Assembly (NCBI GenBank): GCA_905197955.1
Contig: CAJKAR010000036.1
Span: 1 to 47,289 of the forward strand
Direction: 5' to 3'
DNA from: an uncultured Lentisphaeria bacterium
GTDB taxonomy: Bacteria > Verrucomicrobiota > Lentisphaeria > Victivallales > UBA1829
DNA: 47,289 nt
The translations under genes were made by a program, and so were the position numbers. Below are positions 30,249-39,393 of this stretch, one piece after another. How positions within the stretch are numbered: the first letter of the stretch is position 1; the number at the start of each line of letters is the position of its first letter. The notes below the pieces were generated by a model that worked only from the letters and a program-made list of their open reading frames with translations, was not told the DNA's origin and did no database searches.

Positions 30249-33200
30249 TTATTTCAATTCGAGTCTTACGTTGTCAAAGATGACTCTTCCGGTCGTTGCA
30301 CTTCCGAGTCCGAGTTCCACATGCAGAAAACTTGTATTGTTTTTCAGTTCGATCGGAATCTGATACAGTTTCCATCCGCCATTTTCCACAATATCTTTTT
30401 TCAGGAATGCTTCCGCATAGTTCTGACCATAGCGGTTCATGACCGTCCGGATGAAAAGTCCGTGTTTTCCTTTTCCTTCAGAACTGGTTTTGACATTTTC
30501 CATTCTGGCAAAAAAGGTGAGAAGCGCATGGCGGTATTTGCCGGCCGGCACTTCGATCCGCTGATAGAGGACTGTTGGAACTTTTTGTTCCTCCGTGACT
30601 TCCATGCTCATTCCGTTCCCGATATAGCCACATTTCTTCTCACAGAGGAATTTCGTCCCGAAACGAACCTCGTGGAACCAGAAATCTGGATCTCCGAACC
30701 GAGTCTGTTCAAAATCGCCGTTTTTCAAAAGGTTCTTTTTCTCTGTCCGGATCAACGGGTAGTGAAAGCGCTCCTTGAAAGACATGCCGCGAATTCCTTT
30801 GATTCGCTCCTTGGTGCCATCGCCTCGCGTGACGATCAAATCAACGCCGAGATATTCGTTCCGGACAGGAATCCGGAATACAGCCTGATAACCGGAATCC
30901 GTTTTTTGCACTTGAAAATGAAAGGATCCCTTCTGCGCTTTTCCACGTTTCAGAACACCCTTTCTGCCTGTCGGAGTCCCGTAAAACTGGAGCGGGTACG
31001 TCGCATTCAGATCAAGATTGCGGAACGGCTGGTCGTCCAGAAAAAGTTCGACGCAGCTGCCTTCATGAAAGACTTTTCCAACACGGGGATTCTTTTCTCT
31101 GACATCGACTTTCACAATCAGTTCTTCCCCTTTGCAGGAAATTTCCGCCATGCTTCCCTTTTCCAGTTCGATTTTCGCCGGAAGCTGGAATACCGGCGAA
31201 TCCGGAATCTGCGGAATCCCTGTCAGATCCCCCCGGAACCCTTCGACGGCAATGGCGCTCCGGACCGGATCCTGACGGAATGAGAACTGCACGGGCATGG
31301 AGCCGATTCTTGATTCAATTTCAATGGGAAGCCCTGTCATGTTCCGCCCTTCGAAAAAGAGGGTCTCTCCGAATCGGCGCGCACGGATCTTGACCGGATT
31401 CTGAAGACGGAAATTGGAGTTGCGCAGCAGCTTCTCCACTTCCGCGGGAGTTCCGGTGATATAGTACGGTTCGAATTTGAGTTTGAATTCCGTTCCCTTG
31501 ACCGGATTGCCATAAATATCCAGGATCTGCGCGGAGGCTCTGCCGGGAATCCAGGTGCTGCCGGAAGGACGCATGTCGTAGAGGAATCCGAGAGCTTTTT
31601 TCCCGTCTTTGCTCTGGAAAACTCCGGCGCGGACCCACTGGGAAAGGGGAAGTTCCCGGACGGAATCCATTTCTTTCAGCAGAACGGAAAGCGCGTTTGT
31701 CGCGGCAAAGACATCGTTCGGCGCGGCAAGACCGTTGACATTCACCTGACGATAGAAGGCGGTCGGAGTGTTGGCCATCGTCGCTTTGACTCCGTTCAGG
31801 AAGCCGTCGAGGAACTGCCGCGCAATTTCGTTCGCTCCAAAGCGCTCCTTGTTCAGGTAATAGTTGATCTGTTTGGAATAAGCGGTTTGAAGATAATAAT
31901 TTTCCGTATTCCAGAGAGGCTTTTTGACTTTCAGAGTTTTGGAGATGTCCCGTACAACATCGCGATAGCGGAAATACATCCCGTTCATATAATCGAGTCC
32001 GCAGTTGTAGGGATGAAACGCAATTCCGTCGAGCCAGTTGACGTAATCGGGATTCGCCTTGTTGAGCTGCTGGCACCAGCCGACAATATTCATTCCGAAA
32101 TCACCTGTCACCCCGTTTCCGAGCACAATGGAATCCGGCTGAACTTTTTTGATCGTTTCATAGGTGTATTTGCAGAGATTGATGAACCACTCCGCATGTC
32201 CTTCCGGCGGATGAATGAGCAATCCAGGTTCATTGCTCATCTCCCAGATTTTCACATCATCCTTCCAGGTGTTCAGGACGAAGTCCAGATAACGGTCATA
32301 GACCCCCTGAACGGGAACCATCAGTACGCCGTCGCGATTATCCTTTGTGACCTTGTGCCATTTGGCAAGATAGGCGGGGAAGCCATGGCGTCCTTTTTTG
32401 AGTACCGACTGAATATCGGTTCGCGTATTGAAGCTGCCGACCAGACAGAAGACAGGCTCAATGCGATGTTTTTTCATCATCCGGATGGTGGTATCGAGCG
32501 GTTCTTTGCGGAATTTTCCCTGTTCCGGCTCGGTTGCTCTCCAGTATCCCCAGACCCGTCCGATGCCCTGTCCGCTGAGACGCATGTCACGGAACGTTTT
32601 CTCAACACCCCCCGCAAGACAAATGAAGGTCGTTTCCAGCGGCTCTCCTATGTAAAAATGAATTCCGTTTTCTGTATTCGATCCTAGTGCCCAGCCTGGC
32701 GAGAAGCGCGGATGATTCACCGGATCGTGAATGACTGCGAAATCTCCGCCGATCCGTTCCGGTGTGAAGCCCTGCAGATTCAGATGCGCCGCAAACGCTC
32801 CGTGCAGTTCCGGTTTCCAGAGGACACTCCCTTCGTAGACTCCATCCGCCTGCCGCGTCAGAGAGACCGGAAGAGAAGCCACCTGTTTCTGATCGTGAAA
32901 GAAACGGATGTCCGCCTTTCCGGAGAGCCGTTTTTCCTGCGAATCAAGAATTGCGCGGAATGTCATCTTCACCGGTTCTCCGGTACGGTAAAGGGAGGTG
33001 ACTTTGTCGAAGGTCACCGCATATTCCTCCTGCGGTTTTGCTGGTGCGCCTACACGGGTGAAGCGGAAGTTGTCAAGATACAAGGTATTGATCTCTTTGC
33101 GGCTCCCCGGCAGGACCCAGATGCTGTAAAAGTTCGTGTACCCCTTGATTTTGAATCGTTTGGAGAAGGTCTGCCATTGATCGGTGGGATGAAAGGCAAA

Positions 33201-33629
33201 ACCGCTGAGCATCGGATAATAGGAATCCCGGTCGCGATCGGTATTCGCGCGGAAGTCGATCTGGAACCGCTGCTTCGGTGTATATTTCCCGTTTTCATTC
33301 GGTCCGGCTTTGGCATCGAAGGAGATTTCCACTTCGCAGGCATCATGAATGTAAAAATCCTCCAGGGAGAATCGGTAGCCTCGAAGTCCTTTGTAGCCGG
33401 GGAGCATGATGCATTTGCCGGGGTTGCCTCCGGAGACGGTAACGGGATAGTAGATCCGGTCCGGATTGGCATTCACCTCTTTGTTGCTGATCTGAATGTT
33501 TTCGAATTTGAATCCCGGGGCTGGACCGTTTTCCATGCCCAGCTCGGCAGAGGAGTTGTTGTTGATGGTTTTGGCTGCTGCGGACAGCGTGATCGCGGAA
33601 AGCAGCAGTGCAATCGGAACTTTTTTCAT
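30249..33629 (-). CDS. Large secreted multidomain glycosidase (GH-A clan) with CBM-like modules
   Basis: An 1126-residue secreted protein with a signal peptide at residues 1-19. Domains in order: a CBM-like sandwich (about 28-195), an Ig-like domain (203-300), a clan GH-A TIM barrel (about 305-700) with predicted acid/base Glu467 in IWEMSNEPG and nucleophile Glu576 in PLWNTENYY, a beta-sandwich linker (700-800), a CBM9-like domain (about 825-975: KIELEKGSMAEISCKGEELIVKVDVREKNPRVGK-type strands, GSCVELFLDD), and a C-terminal CBM4/9-like domain (985-1126: LKNGDFEQTRFGDPDFW). It probably attacks an insoluble polysaccharide. AAGGAG precedes the start. It lies 80 nt downstream of a pseudopilin gene and 27 nt before the small CBM-like gene. 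Its sugar specificity cannot be told. Confidence 0.8.
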   Translation of the reverse strand: MKKVPIALLLSAITLSAAAKTINNNSSAELGMENGPAPGFKFENIQISNKEVNANPDRIYYPVTVSGGNPGKCIMLPGYKGLRGYRFSLEDFYIHDACEVEISFDAKAGPNENGKYTPKQRFQIDFRANTDRDRDSYYPMLSGFAFHPTDQWQTFSKRFKIKGYTNFYSIWVLPGSRKEINTLYLDNFRFTRVGAPAKPQEEYAVTFDKVTSLYRTGEPVKMTFRAILDSQEKRLSGKADIRFFHDQKQVASLPVSLTRQADGVYEGSVLWKPELHGAFAAHLNLQGFTPERIGGDFAVIHDPVNHPRFSPGWALGSNTENGIHFYIGEPLETTFICLAGGVEKTFRDMRLSGQGIGRVWGYWRATEPEQGKFRKEPLDTTIRMMKKHRIEPVFCLVGSFNTRTDIQSVLKKGRHGFPAYLAKWHKVTKDNRDGVLMVPVQGVYDRYLDFVLNTWKDDVKIWEMSNEPGLLIHPPEGHAEWFINLCKYTYETIKKVQPDSIVLGNGVTGDFGMNIVGWCQQLNKANPDYVNWLDGIAFHPYNCGLDYMNGMYFRYRDVVRDISKTLKVKKPLWNTENYYLQTAYSKQINYYLNKERFGANEIARQFLDGFLNGVKATMANTPTAFYRQVNVNGLAAPNDVFAATNALSVLLKEMDSVRELPLSQWVRAGVFQSKDGKKALGFLYDMRPSGSTWIPGRASAQILDIYGNPVKGTEFKLKFEPYYITGTPAEVEKLLRNSNFRLQNPVKIRARRFGETLFFEGRNMTGLPIEIESRIGSMPVQFSFRQDPVRSAIAVEGFRGDLTGIPQIPDSPVFQLPAKIELEKGSMAEISCKGEELIVKVDVREKNPRVGKVFHEGSCVELFLDDQPFRNLDLNATYPLQFYGTPTGRKGVLKRGKAQKGSFHFQVQKTDSGYQAVFRIPVRNEYLGVDLIVTRGDGTKERIKGIRGMSFKERFHYPLIRTEKKNLLKNGDFEQTRFGDPDFWFHEVRFGTKFLCEKKCGYIGNGMSMEVTEEQKVPTVLYQRIEVPAGKYRHALLTFFARMENVKTSSEGKGKHGLFIRTVMNRYGQNYAEAFLKKDIVENGGWKLYQIPIELKNNTSFLHVELGLGSATTGRVIFDNVRLELK

Positions 33630-33709
33630 AACGTTTTCTCCTTGAGGAATATATTATCTGATTTTTAATTTTTCTGGCATTGTTTTATCTTCCGGACCGG
33701 GAAAGATTG

Positions 33710-34522
33710 TCAGGGTTTGAATCCGGCTTTCAGAATCCGGTCGGCGGTTCCGCTGTATGCGCGGGTGGCGAGCGCTTTTGATTCGGTGAGATGTTCCGCG
33801 TGTCCGTCGGCAAAAAGGTATCCGGCGGTGCCGTTGTGCCGTGTGTAGTTGACCGTGTTTTTCGATCCGCTTCCGGTATAGTCGGAGGCAAAAAGGAAAA
33901 TACTTCCGGGTTTGACTCCCTCCGCCATGCTGACTGCTTGTGCTGGAGCGGCAATCTGTGTGTTTTTTCTGGTTCTGCCCGGCTGATCGTTATGGTTGTT
34001 TACCGCTCCTCCGTGCAGGAAGGGATTGATATGGTAATTGGTGATGTTGGTGCCGTACAGAAGATTCGGATCGGCAGGACAGGAAAATGATCCGATTCTC
34101 CGGGGATAATGATACCCCCAGGCAACCCCGTAAGGTCCTGTTCTTGCCCATGCAGCCCACGCCGCCGCGGAGGTTGGTGAATTTTCGTTGAAGCCGCAGA
34201 GCATTCCGATCCAGATCCGATACCGGATGTCAACAGAGTATTCGGTTCCATCGCCGTTCCAGTTCGGAACCAGCCAGTCTTCGAAATCTCCGGAATACTG
34301 GGTGCTGGCGATTCCGAGCTGTTTCATATTGTTTAGACAGCCTGCACTCTGTGCCTTCCCGCGAGCCCTGTTCAGCGCCGGAAGAAGAAAACTCACCAGG
34401 ATTGCGATGATCGTAATTACGATGAGGAGCTCTATCAGAGTGAAAAAATTTTTCTTCTCTTTCCGGGAAAGAATGAGTGCATTGCCAAACCTGGATTTCA
34501 TCTTCGAAGATTTTTTCTGCAT
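33710..34522 (-). CDS. Pseudopilin-like protein with H-X9-DG signature (duplicate 1)
   Basis: A 270-residue protein. The 26-residue basic leader ends in Phe, then FTLIELLIVITIIAILVSFL with Glu31 at +5; the residue at -1 is Phe instead of Gly. The globular part ends with H-NGTAGYLFA-DG (exact H-X9-DG) and a conserved tail GTADRILKAGFKP. It is a close paralogue of the next pseudopilin at 34753: the segments around GGAVNNxNDxPGRTRK, SMAEGxKPxSIFLFAxDYTGSGSKNT and NYTRHxGTxGYLFADGHAE are nearly identical. It lies 80 nt upstream of the large secreted glycosidase. A promoter (TTTACA, 17 nt, TATAAT) lies at 34589-34561. Confidence 0.9.
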   Translation of the reverse strand: MQKKSSKMKSRFGNALILSRKEKKNFFTLIELLIVITIIAILVSFLLPALNRARGKAQSAGCLNNMKQLGIASTQYSGDFEDWLVPNWNGDGTEYSVDIRYRIWIGMLCGFNENSPTSAAAWAAWARTGPYGVAWGYHYPRRIGSFSCPADPNLLYGTNITNYHINPFLHGGAVNNHNDQPGRTRKNTQIAAPAQAVSMAEGVKPGSIFLFASDYTGSGSKNTVNYTRHNGTAGYLFADGHAEHLTESKALATRAYSGTADRILKAGFKP

Positions 34523-34560
34523 CGTGTCCTCTTTCTCTTTTTCGCGACCGCTTTTTCTAA

Positions 34561-34589
34561 ATTATAGCATATTTCCTGGATTCTGTAAA
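34561..34589 (-). promoter_or_regulatory. Promoter of pseudopilin duplicate 1
   Basis: On the minus strand TTTACA (34589-34584), a 17-nt spacer and TATAAT (34566-34561) lie 38 nt before the start. The flanking bases match those of the promoter at 35627-35599, so the duplication included the control region. Confidence 0.8.
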
Positions 34590-34752
34590 TGAATGTTTTG
34601 TTGTTTTTCTTTGGATTTTTTGTAAGATCCAGAAGGGCTTCCAAAAGGAAAATGAATAGAGGGAAAGCGGTTTGCTTTCTTGAACTTATTGTAAATGAGC
34701 CGGATGAGGAAAAGAATTTGCGACATCGTTATCTGCGGAGATCGTTGGAAAA

Positions 34753-35559
34753 TCAGGGCATGTAACCGGCTTTCAGCATTCGGTCTGCAGTTCCGTCATA
34801 GCCATGAGTTGAGAGAGCTCTTGCCTCTTTGATCTGTTCCGCGTGTCCGTCGGCAAAGAGATATCCTGAGGTTCCGGTATGGCGCGTGTAGTTGATCGTA
34901 TTCTTGGATCCGCTTCCGGTATAATCGTTTGCGAAAAGGAAAATCGAGGCGGGCTTGATGCCTTCTGCCATGCTGACGGATTGGGCGGGTGAATTCACCT
35001 GAGTGATCTTTCTGGTTCTGCCCGGACGGTCATTGGCGTTGTTTACCGCTCCTCCGTGCAGAAACGGATTGATATGGTAGTTGGTTACATTGGATGCCCA
35101 GAATAGAAGATTCGGATCGGCAGGACAGGAAAATTGTCCTACTCTCCGTGTGGAGTGGCATCCCCAGGCAACTCCATAGGGACCCGGTTTTGCCCATGCC
35201 GCCGCAGTACGAGGTGTGTCCTCTGTGAATCCGCAGAGCATCCCGATCCATATCCGGTGTTTCATATCAATGGTGTATTCGGTTCCTTCCCCGTTCCAGT
35301 TCGGGATCAGCCAGTCATCGGAATCTCCCGTGTACTGGATGCTCGCCATTCCAAGGGATTTTAAATTGTTGATGCAGACGGTTGTCTGCGCTTTTCCGCG
35401 GGCACTGTTCAGAGCAGGCAGAAGAAGACTCGCCAGGATCGCAATAATCGCAATTACGACGAGAAGCTCTATGAGTGTGAAGTCTCTCTTTTTCTTCTGC
35501 ATTCGGAACGGAATCGCTGCATCGGTTCTCTGTTCCCCTTTTGAAGTTCTCTTCTGCAT
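34753..35559 (-). CDS. Pseudopilin-like protein with H-X9-DG signature (duplicate 2)
   Basis: A 268-residue protein and a paralogue of the gene at 33710. The leader is MQKRTSKGEQRTDAAIPFRM-QKKKRD, then FTLIELLVVIAIIAILASLL with Glu31 at +5; the -1 residue is Asp. It contains H-TGTSGYLFA-DG and the tail GTADRMLKAGYMP. The start at 35559 was chosen because GGAAAG lies just upstream and the promoter TTTACA-17-TATAAT is at 35627-35599. The longer frame to 35790 would begin upstream of that promoter. It is separated from its twin by 230 nt, and each has its own matching promoter. An AraC regulator is divergent, so this is the first gene of a regulator/pilin/secreted-enzyme block. Confidence 0.9.
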   Translation of the reverse strand: MQKRTSKGEQRTDAAIPFRMQKKKRDFTLIELLVVIAIIAILASLLLPALNSARGKAQTTVCINNLKSLGMASIQYTGDSDDWLIPNWNGEGTEYTIDMKHRIWIGMLCGFTEDTPRTAAAWAKPGPYGVAWGCHSTRRVGQFSCPADPNLLFWASNVTNYHINPFLHGGAVNNANDRPGRTRKITQVNSPAQSVSMAEGIKPASIFLFANDYTGSGSKNTINYTRHTGTSGYLFADGHAEQIKEARALSTHGYDGTADRMLKAGYMP

Positions 35560-35598
35560 CTTTCCAGATTCCTTTCTCTCCTGACTGATTTTTCTGAA

Positions 35599-35627
35599 AT
35601 TATAGCACATCTTCTGAAATCTGTAAA
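35599..35627 (-). promoter_or_regulatory. Promoter of pseudopilin duplicate 2
   Basis: On the minus strand TTTACA (35627-35622), a 17-nt spacer and TATAAT (35604-35599) lie 39 nt before the start at 35559. It is matched base for base in the boxes, spacing and much of the flanks by the promoter of duplicate 1. Confidence 0.8.
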
Positions 35628-35758
35628 TGTATTTCTTGTTGATTTTTTTTGGACTTTTTGTAAAAGAAAAGATCTTTTTCCCCGGAAGAATGAATAAAAT
35701 TATCGGGAATTTGCTTTTTCTGAAAATTGACTTATTGTATTTGACGGAGGAAACGGAA

Positions 35759-36598
35759 ATGACGGACAACCGGGGCTTGAAATACAACAATGACTTTTTC
35801 TGGAATCAGTTCCTTGCGGAGCTGGATGTAAAGGTCATCAAGAGCGGACTTGCGTATGAGATTTCCACCTGGACCACTCTTGTGAGTTATTCCGGGGATA
35901 TCTTTTATCGTCTGTATCTGCCTTTGAGCGGGAGTTTCCGGATCGCATATCCGGATGGCGCTGCTCTGATTCATCCCGGAAATCTTTATCTGATTCCGTG
36001 CGCGACTCCGCTGAAGTATGAGGGCATTGAGCCGTGTACTCATTACTGGATTCATTTTGTTTCGAAACAGCTTCAGACCATTCCGATCCTGAGCTATCCG
36101 CTGGAGATTCCGCTGGAGGATTCCGCTCCGGCGGTGCAGGCAAAGTTTCATTCGGTCTTTGAACTGGTAAGAGGATGTACGACATTCGCCGATGCCGTGA
36201 AAATCAAAAATACGGTGACGGAACTGCTCGTTCCGTTTCTGGAAAAGATGTCCGGCCATCTTCCGGATGCCGTTCCCGTTTCAGACTTTATGAAGGTGGT
36301 TGATTATATCGATTTGCAGTTGAACCGCAATATTGAGGTTGCGGAACTCAGTGCTCTGGTCGGGATGTCCCGTGCGGATTTTTCCGCGGCCTTCCGGAAA
36401 GTCTTCGGCGTTCCTCCGAAACAGTACATCTCCATCCGGAGGCTCTTTCATGCAAAGCATCTTCTGATGGAAACGGCCCTCCCGATCAAGGAGATCGCTC
36501 TGCGGTGCGGGTATCATGATGAATTCTTCTTTCACCGCATTTTCAGAAAATATGCGGGAATCCCTCCGGCGAAATACCGGAAATATTCCGTCTACTGA
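35759..36598 (+). CDS. AraC-family regulator with N-terminal cupin sensor
   Basis: A 279-residue regulator. The N-terminal half is an AraC-type cupin (YRLYLPLSGSFRIAYPDGAALIHPGNLYLIPCATPLKYEG), a likely sugar sensor. The C-terminal 100 residues hold two helix-turn-helix motifs (IEVAELSALVGMSRADFSAAFRKVFGVPPKQYI and LPIKEIALRCGYHDEFFFHRIFRKYAGIPPAKYRK). The start at 35759 follows GGAGG (35746-35750) with good spacing; an earlier frame to 35627 has none and overlaps the divergent promoter. It is divergent from the tandem pseudopilins and the 1126-residue glycosidase, which it probably activates, and convergent with the symporter gene on its other side. Confidence 0.9.
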   Translation: MTDNRGLKYNNDFFWNQFLAELDVKVIKSGLAYEISTWTTLVSYSGDIFYRLYLPLSGSFRIAYPDGAALIHPGNLYLIPCATPLKYEGIEPCTHYWIHFVSKQLQTIPILSYPLEIPLEDSAPAVQAKFHSVFELVRGCTTFADAVKIKNTVTELLVPFLEKMSGHLPDAVPVSDFMKVVDYIDLQLNRNIEVAELSALVGMSRADFSAAFRKVFGVPPKQYISIRRLFHAKHLLMETALPIKEIALRCGYHDEFFFHRIFRKYAGIPPAKYRKYSVY

Positions 36599-36698
36599 AT
36601 AAGCTGTTTCCGTCCGGAGTCCGATCCGGAACGAGTAGGTTGTCGGCCGATGATTTTCCCCCCTCCGGTCGCCCCATTTTGAAGCATCACGTTCCTTG

Positions 36699-38315
36699 TC
36701 AGAATCTGGCAAAGGAGACGTAGATCAGGATTACCACAAGGACAAGAGCGGCTCCGACATATTTCGCATGTTTCCAGGAAGTCATGTCGACCGCCTTCAC
36801 ATCCTGCTGTACAAACGGTGCCTTGAGTCCGGCGAATTTCGCCCAGAGCAGCATGTAGGCGATCAGCAGCAGAAAGACCGCACCGAGGAAATGGTACTCG
36901 ATTCCACTGATCCAGTGGCTGAACGGCGGGACAAAATAGCCGATTGCAATGATGAGGCATCCTGCGACCAGCGCGGTTTTCGCCGCAATCGCCGGCGTAT
37001 ATTTCGAGAGCATTCCGACCAGGACAATCGAGAAGATCGGAATAAAGTAGATTCCATTCATCTTCTGCAGATAGTTGAAGATGCTTCCCGTGTTCGCCAG
37101 CAGCGGTGCGATAATCATGGATGCGATCGCGATTACGAATCCGAAAATCTTGCCGGAACGGACCATCTGCGCTTCGGTTGCCTCTTTGTTGATGACCTCT
37201 TTGTAGATGCCGAGGCTGAAGAGTGTGCAGGTCGCATTCAGTCCGGAGTTGAAGGAACTCAGAATTGCACCGGTCATGACCGCGGCAAAGAATCCCGTCA
37301 GCGGTGCAGGCAGCACAAGGGAGACCAGCTTTCCATAAGCGTCATCGGACTTGATTCCGGTTTCTCCTCCGAGAGTCGTGAAAATGTAGAACGCGATGAT
37401 TCCGGGAATCACCAGATACAGAGGACCGATCAGTTTCAGGAATCCGCAGAGCAGAACCCCCTTCTGACCTTCCGCAAGAGAGCTCGCCGCAAAGGTTCTC
37501 TGAATGATCTGCTGATTCGTGCACCAGTAGAACATGTTGATAATCAGAATTCCGGTGAACAGGGTGCTGAACGGCACTTCCGTATCCGGCCCGCCGATGG
37601 AATTGAATTTATCCGGAATTGCGTTGGTGAGAATGGAAAAGCCTTCCAGCCATCCCTGTCCTTGAGTTCCGCCGATGTAGTGGAGCCCGAAATAGAGGAT
37701 CATGAATCCGCCGACCAGAAGACCCACTCCGTTCAGAGTATCGGAAACCGCCACGGAACGGAGTCCGCCGAACAGCGCATACACCATCCCGACGATTCCT
37801 ACAAACCAGACCATCAGCCAGAGATTAGCCGATTCACTTGCAATCCCCGTCAGAGCCGGAACATTCATGATGCCGCTCAGTCCGGTCGCCCCTGTATAAA
37901 GAATAATCGGCAGAAGAATCAGCATATAGGCGATCAGGAAGATGATGTTCGTAAGGATCGCTGTTGTCCGGTCGAACCGGATATGCAGATATTCCGGCAA
38001 CGTCGCAATTCCGCTTTTCAGGAAGCGTGGCAGGAAAAACATCGCCATGGCGACCAGTGCAAGAACCGCGATCACTTCCCAGGCCATGACGCAGAGACCG
38101 TATTTAAACGCGGAACCGTTGAGTCCCACCATCTGTTCCGTGGAAAGATTGGTCAGAAGCAGGGAGCCCGCAATGAACGGATACGTCAGGGAGCGCCCCG
38201 CAAGAAAATAACCTTCTTTGGATTTGACATCCTCTTTTCTTGTCATCACCCAGGTGATGAACGCCACCAGAGCCGTGAAAAACAGAAACGACGAAATCGT
38301 AATAATATGCTGCAT
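36699..38315 (-). CDS. Sodium:solute symporter (SSS family, SGLT-like)
   Basis: A 538-residue membrane protein with about 13-14 helices, typical length for the SSS family. Recognisable blocks are SKEGYFLAGRSLTYPFIAGSLLLTNLSTEQMVGLNG near the N-terminus, ALFGGLRSVAVSDTLNG, the QQIIQRTFAA segment, and the Na2-site helix GAILSSFNSGLNATCTLFSLGIY, which matches vSGLT-like transporters. It would import a sugar or other small solute with sodium. The start at 38315 follows GGGAG; the longer frame passes through the promoter at 38387-38359. It lies downstream of the glycyl-radical enzyme and its activase on the same strand, but with its own promoter. It may import that enzyme's substrate or a product of the AraC-controlled glycosidase locus. 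Confidence 0.88.
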   Translation of the reverse strand: MQHIITISSFLFFTALVAFITWVMTRKEDVKSKEGYFLAGRSLTYPFIAGSLLLTNLSTEQMVGLNGSAFKYGLCVMAWEVIAVLALVAMAMFFLPRFLKSGIATLPEYLHIRFDRTTAILTNIIFLIAYMLILLPIILYTGATGLSGIMNVPALTGIASESANLWLMVWFVGIVGMVYALFGGLRSVAVSDTLNGVGLLVGGFMILYFGLHYIGGTQGQGWLEGFSILTNAIPDKFNSIGGPDTEVPFSTLFTGILIINMFYWCTNQQIIQRTFAASSLAEGQKGVLLCGFLKLIGPLYLVIPGIIAFYIFTTLGGETGIKSDDAYGKLVSLVLPAPLTGFFAAVMTGAILSSFNSGLNATCTLFSLGIYKEVINKEATEAQMVRSGKIFGFVIAIASMIIAPLLANTGSIFNYLQKMNGIYFIPIFSIVLVGMLSKYTPAIAAKTALVAGCLIIAIGYFVPPFSHWISGIEYHFLGAVFLLLIAYMLLWAKFAGLKAPFVQQDVKAVDMTSWKHAKYVGAALVLVVILIYVSFARF

Positions 38316-38358
38316 TCTTTGAACTCCCTTTTTCCTTGCAAAAAACAACGTGTTCCAT

Positions 38359-38387
38359 AGTTTACTTGTCCGGAGTGAAAATGTCAA
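38359..38387 (-). promoter_or_regulatory. Promoter of the symporter gene
   Basis: On the minus strand TTGACA (38387-38382), a 17-nt spacer and TAAACT (38364-38359) lie 44 nt before the symporter start. Confidence 0.7.
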
Positions 38388-38397
38388 CAGCAGATTT

Positions 38398-38414
38398 TTT
38401 TATTCGGAATAAAA
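38398..38414. promoter_or_regulatory. 17-nt palindrome upstream of the symporter promoter
   Basis: TTTTATTC-G-GAATAAAA has perfect 8-bp arms. It lies 10 nt upstream of the symporter -35 box and 45 nt past the stop of the activase gene. It could be an operator or a weak terminator for the glycyl-radical operon; the lack of GC in the stem favours a binding site. Confidence 0.5.
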
Positions 38415-38459
38415 TGTGAAAAAAATAAAATTTATTTCTTATGCATGGAAAAAAGAGGG

Positions 38460-39371
38460 TTATTCCGTCCCGGAAGAGGCGTTGACATGGTGCTTCCGGA
38501 GGATCTGTACCGCATGATCAATCTGTTGGGGGGAAGGGGATGGTGCAGACGGCATCGTATCCTTTTTCCCGAGTGCGGCATATTTGCTCCGGGCAAGAGC
38601 ATGGTATGGGAGCAGTTTGACGGAGTCGATGTTCAGGGAACCGAGAATTTCTCCGGTCCGTTCCATATTCTCCTCCGAATCGTTGCATCCCGGTACGAAC
38701 GGAATCCGGATCTCGATTTCCGCGCCCCGTTCGGAGAGAAAATGAAGATTCTCCAGAATAAGTTCATTCCCCTGGCCGGTCAGCTCCCGGTGACGGACGG
38801 AATCGGAATGTTTGAAATCCACAAGAAAACGATCCGTCACCGGCAGTGCCGCTTCGAGCGCCGGGCGCGGAACGAAACAGCAGGTGTCCAGGGCGGTATG
38901 CAGTCCCGCTGCCTTGAGCTGATTCAGAAGTTCCAGACAGAATTCCGCCTGGAAGAGCGGTTCTCCGCCGGAAAGCGTCACTCCGCCGCCGGACTGCTCA
39001 TAAAAAATTCGATCCTGAAGCGCCAATGCAACCACCTCTTCCGGCGAGACTCGTTTTCCGTAGATTCGGAGCGCTCTTCCGAGACATACCGTTTCACAGC
39101 TTCCGCAAACCGTGCAGCGATTCCGGTCGAAGCGGTGCTCCTCCCCCGCCATCTCATGCGCGCCGGAGCGACAGATTGCCGCGCACTCTCCGCACCGGAT
39201 GCATTTATGTGCATAATATGCCAGTTCCGGCTGCGGCGAAATACTCTCCGGATTATGGCACCAGAGACATCGGAGCGGACAGCCTTTCAGAAAAAAAGTG
39301 GTGCGGATGCCGGGACCGTCGTGTACTGCGAACCGCTTGGGTTCCAGAATGATTCCTGTCAGATTTTTCAT
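38460..39371 (-). CDS. Glycyl-radical enzyme activating protein (radical SAM)
   Basis: A 303-residue radical SAM enzyme. The radical SAM cluster motif CPLRCLWC (Cys-x3-Cys-x2-Cys) follows HDGPGIRTTFFLKG near residue 18-30. A ferredoxin-like insert carries two further cluster motifs, CIRCGECAAIC and CTVCGSCETVC, as in activases of choline, glycerol and similar lyases rather than the shorter PFL activase. GGVTLSGGEPLFQ is the SAM-binding block. It uses S-adenosylmethionine to install the glycyl radical on the enzyme encoded 22 nt upstream. The start at 39371 follows AGGAA; the longer frame overlaps the GRE gene without a binding site. The two genes clearly form a pair. Confidence 0.92.
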   Translation of the reverse strand: MKNLTGIILEPKRFAVHDGPGIRTTFFLKGCPLRCLWCHNPESISPQPELAYYAHKCIRCGECAAICRSGAHEMAGEEHRFDRNRCTVCGSCETVCLGRALRIYGKRVSPEEVVALALQDRIFYEQSGGGVTLSGGEPLFQAEFCLELLNQLKAAGLHTALDTCCFVPRPALEAALPVTDRFLVDFKHSDSVRHRELTGQGNELILENLHFLSERGAEIEIRIPFVPGCNDSEENMERTGEILGSLNIDSVKLLPYHALARSKYAALGKKDTMPSAPSPSPQQIDHAVQILRKHHVNASSGTE

Positions 39372-39393
39372 GGGGATTCCTGCCGGAGTGGGG

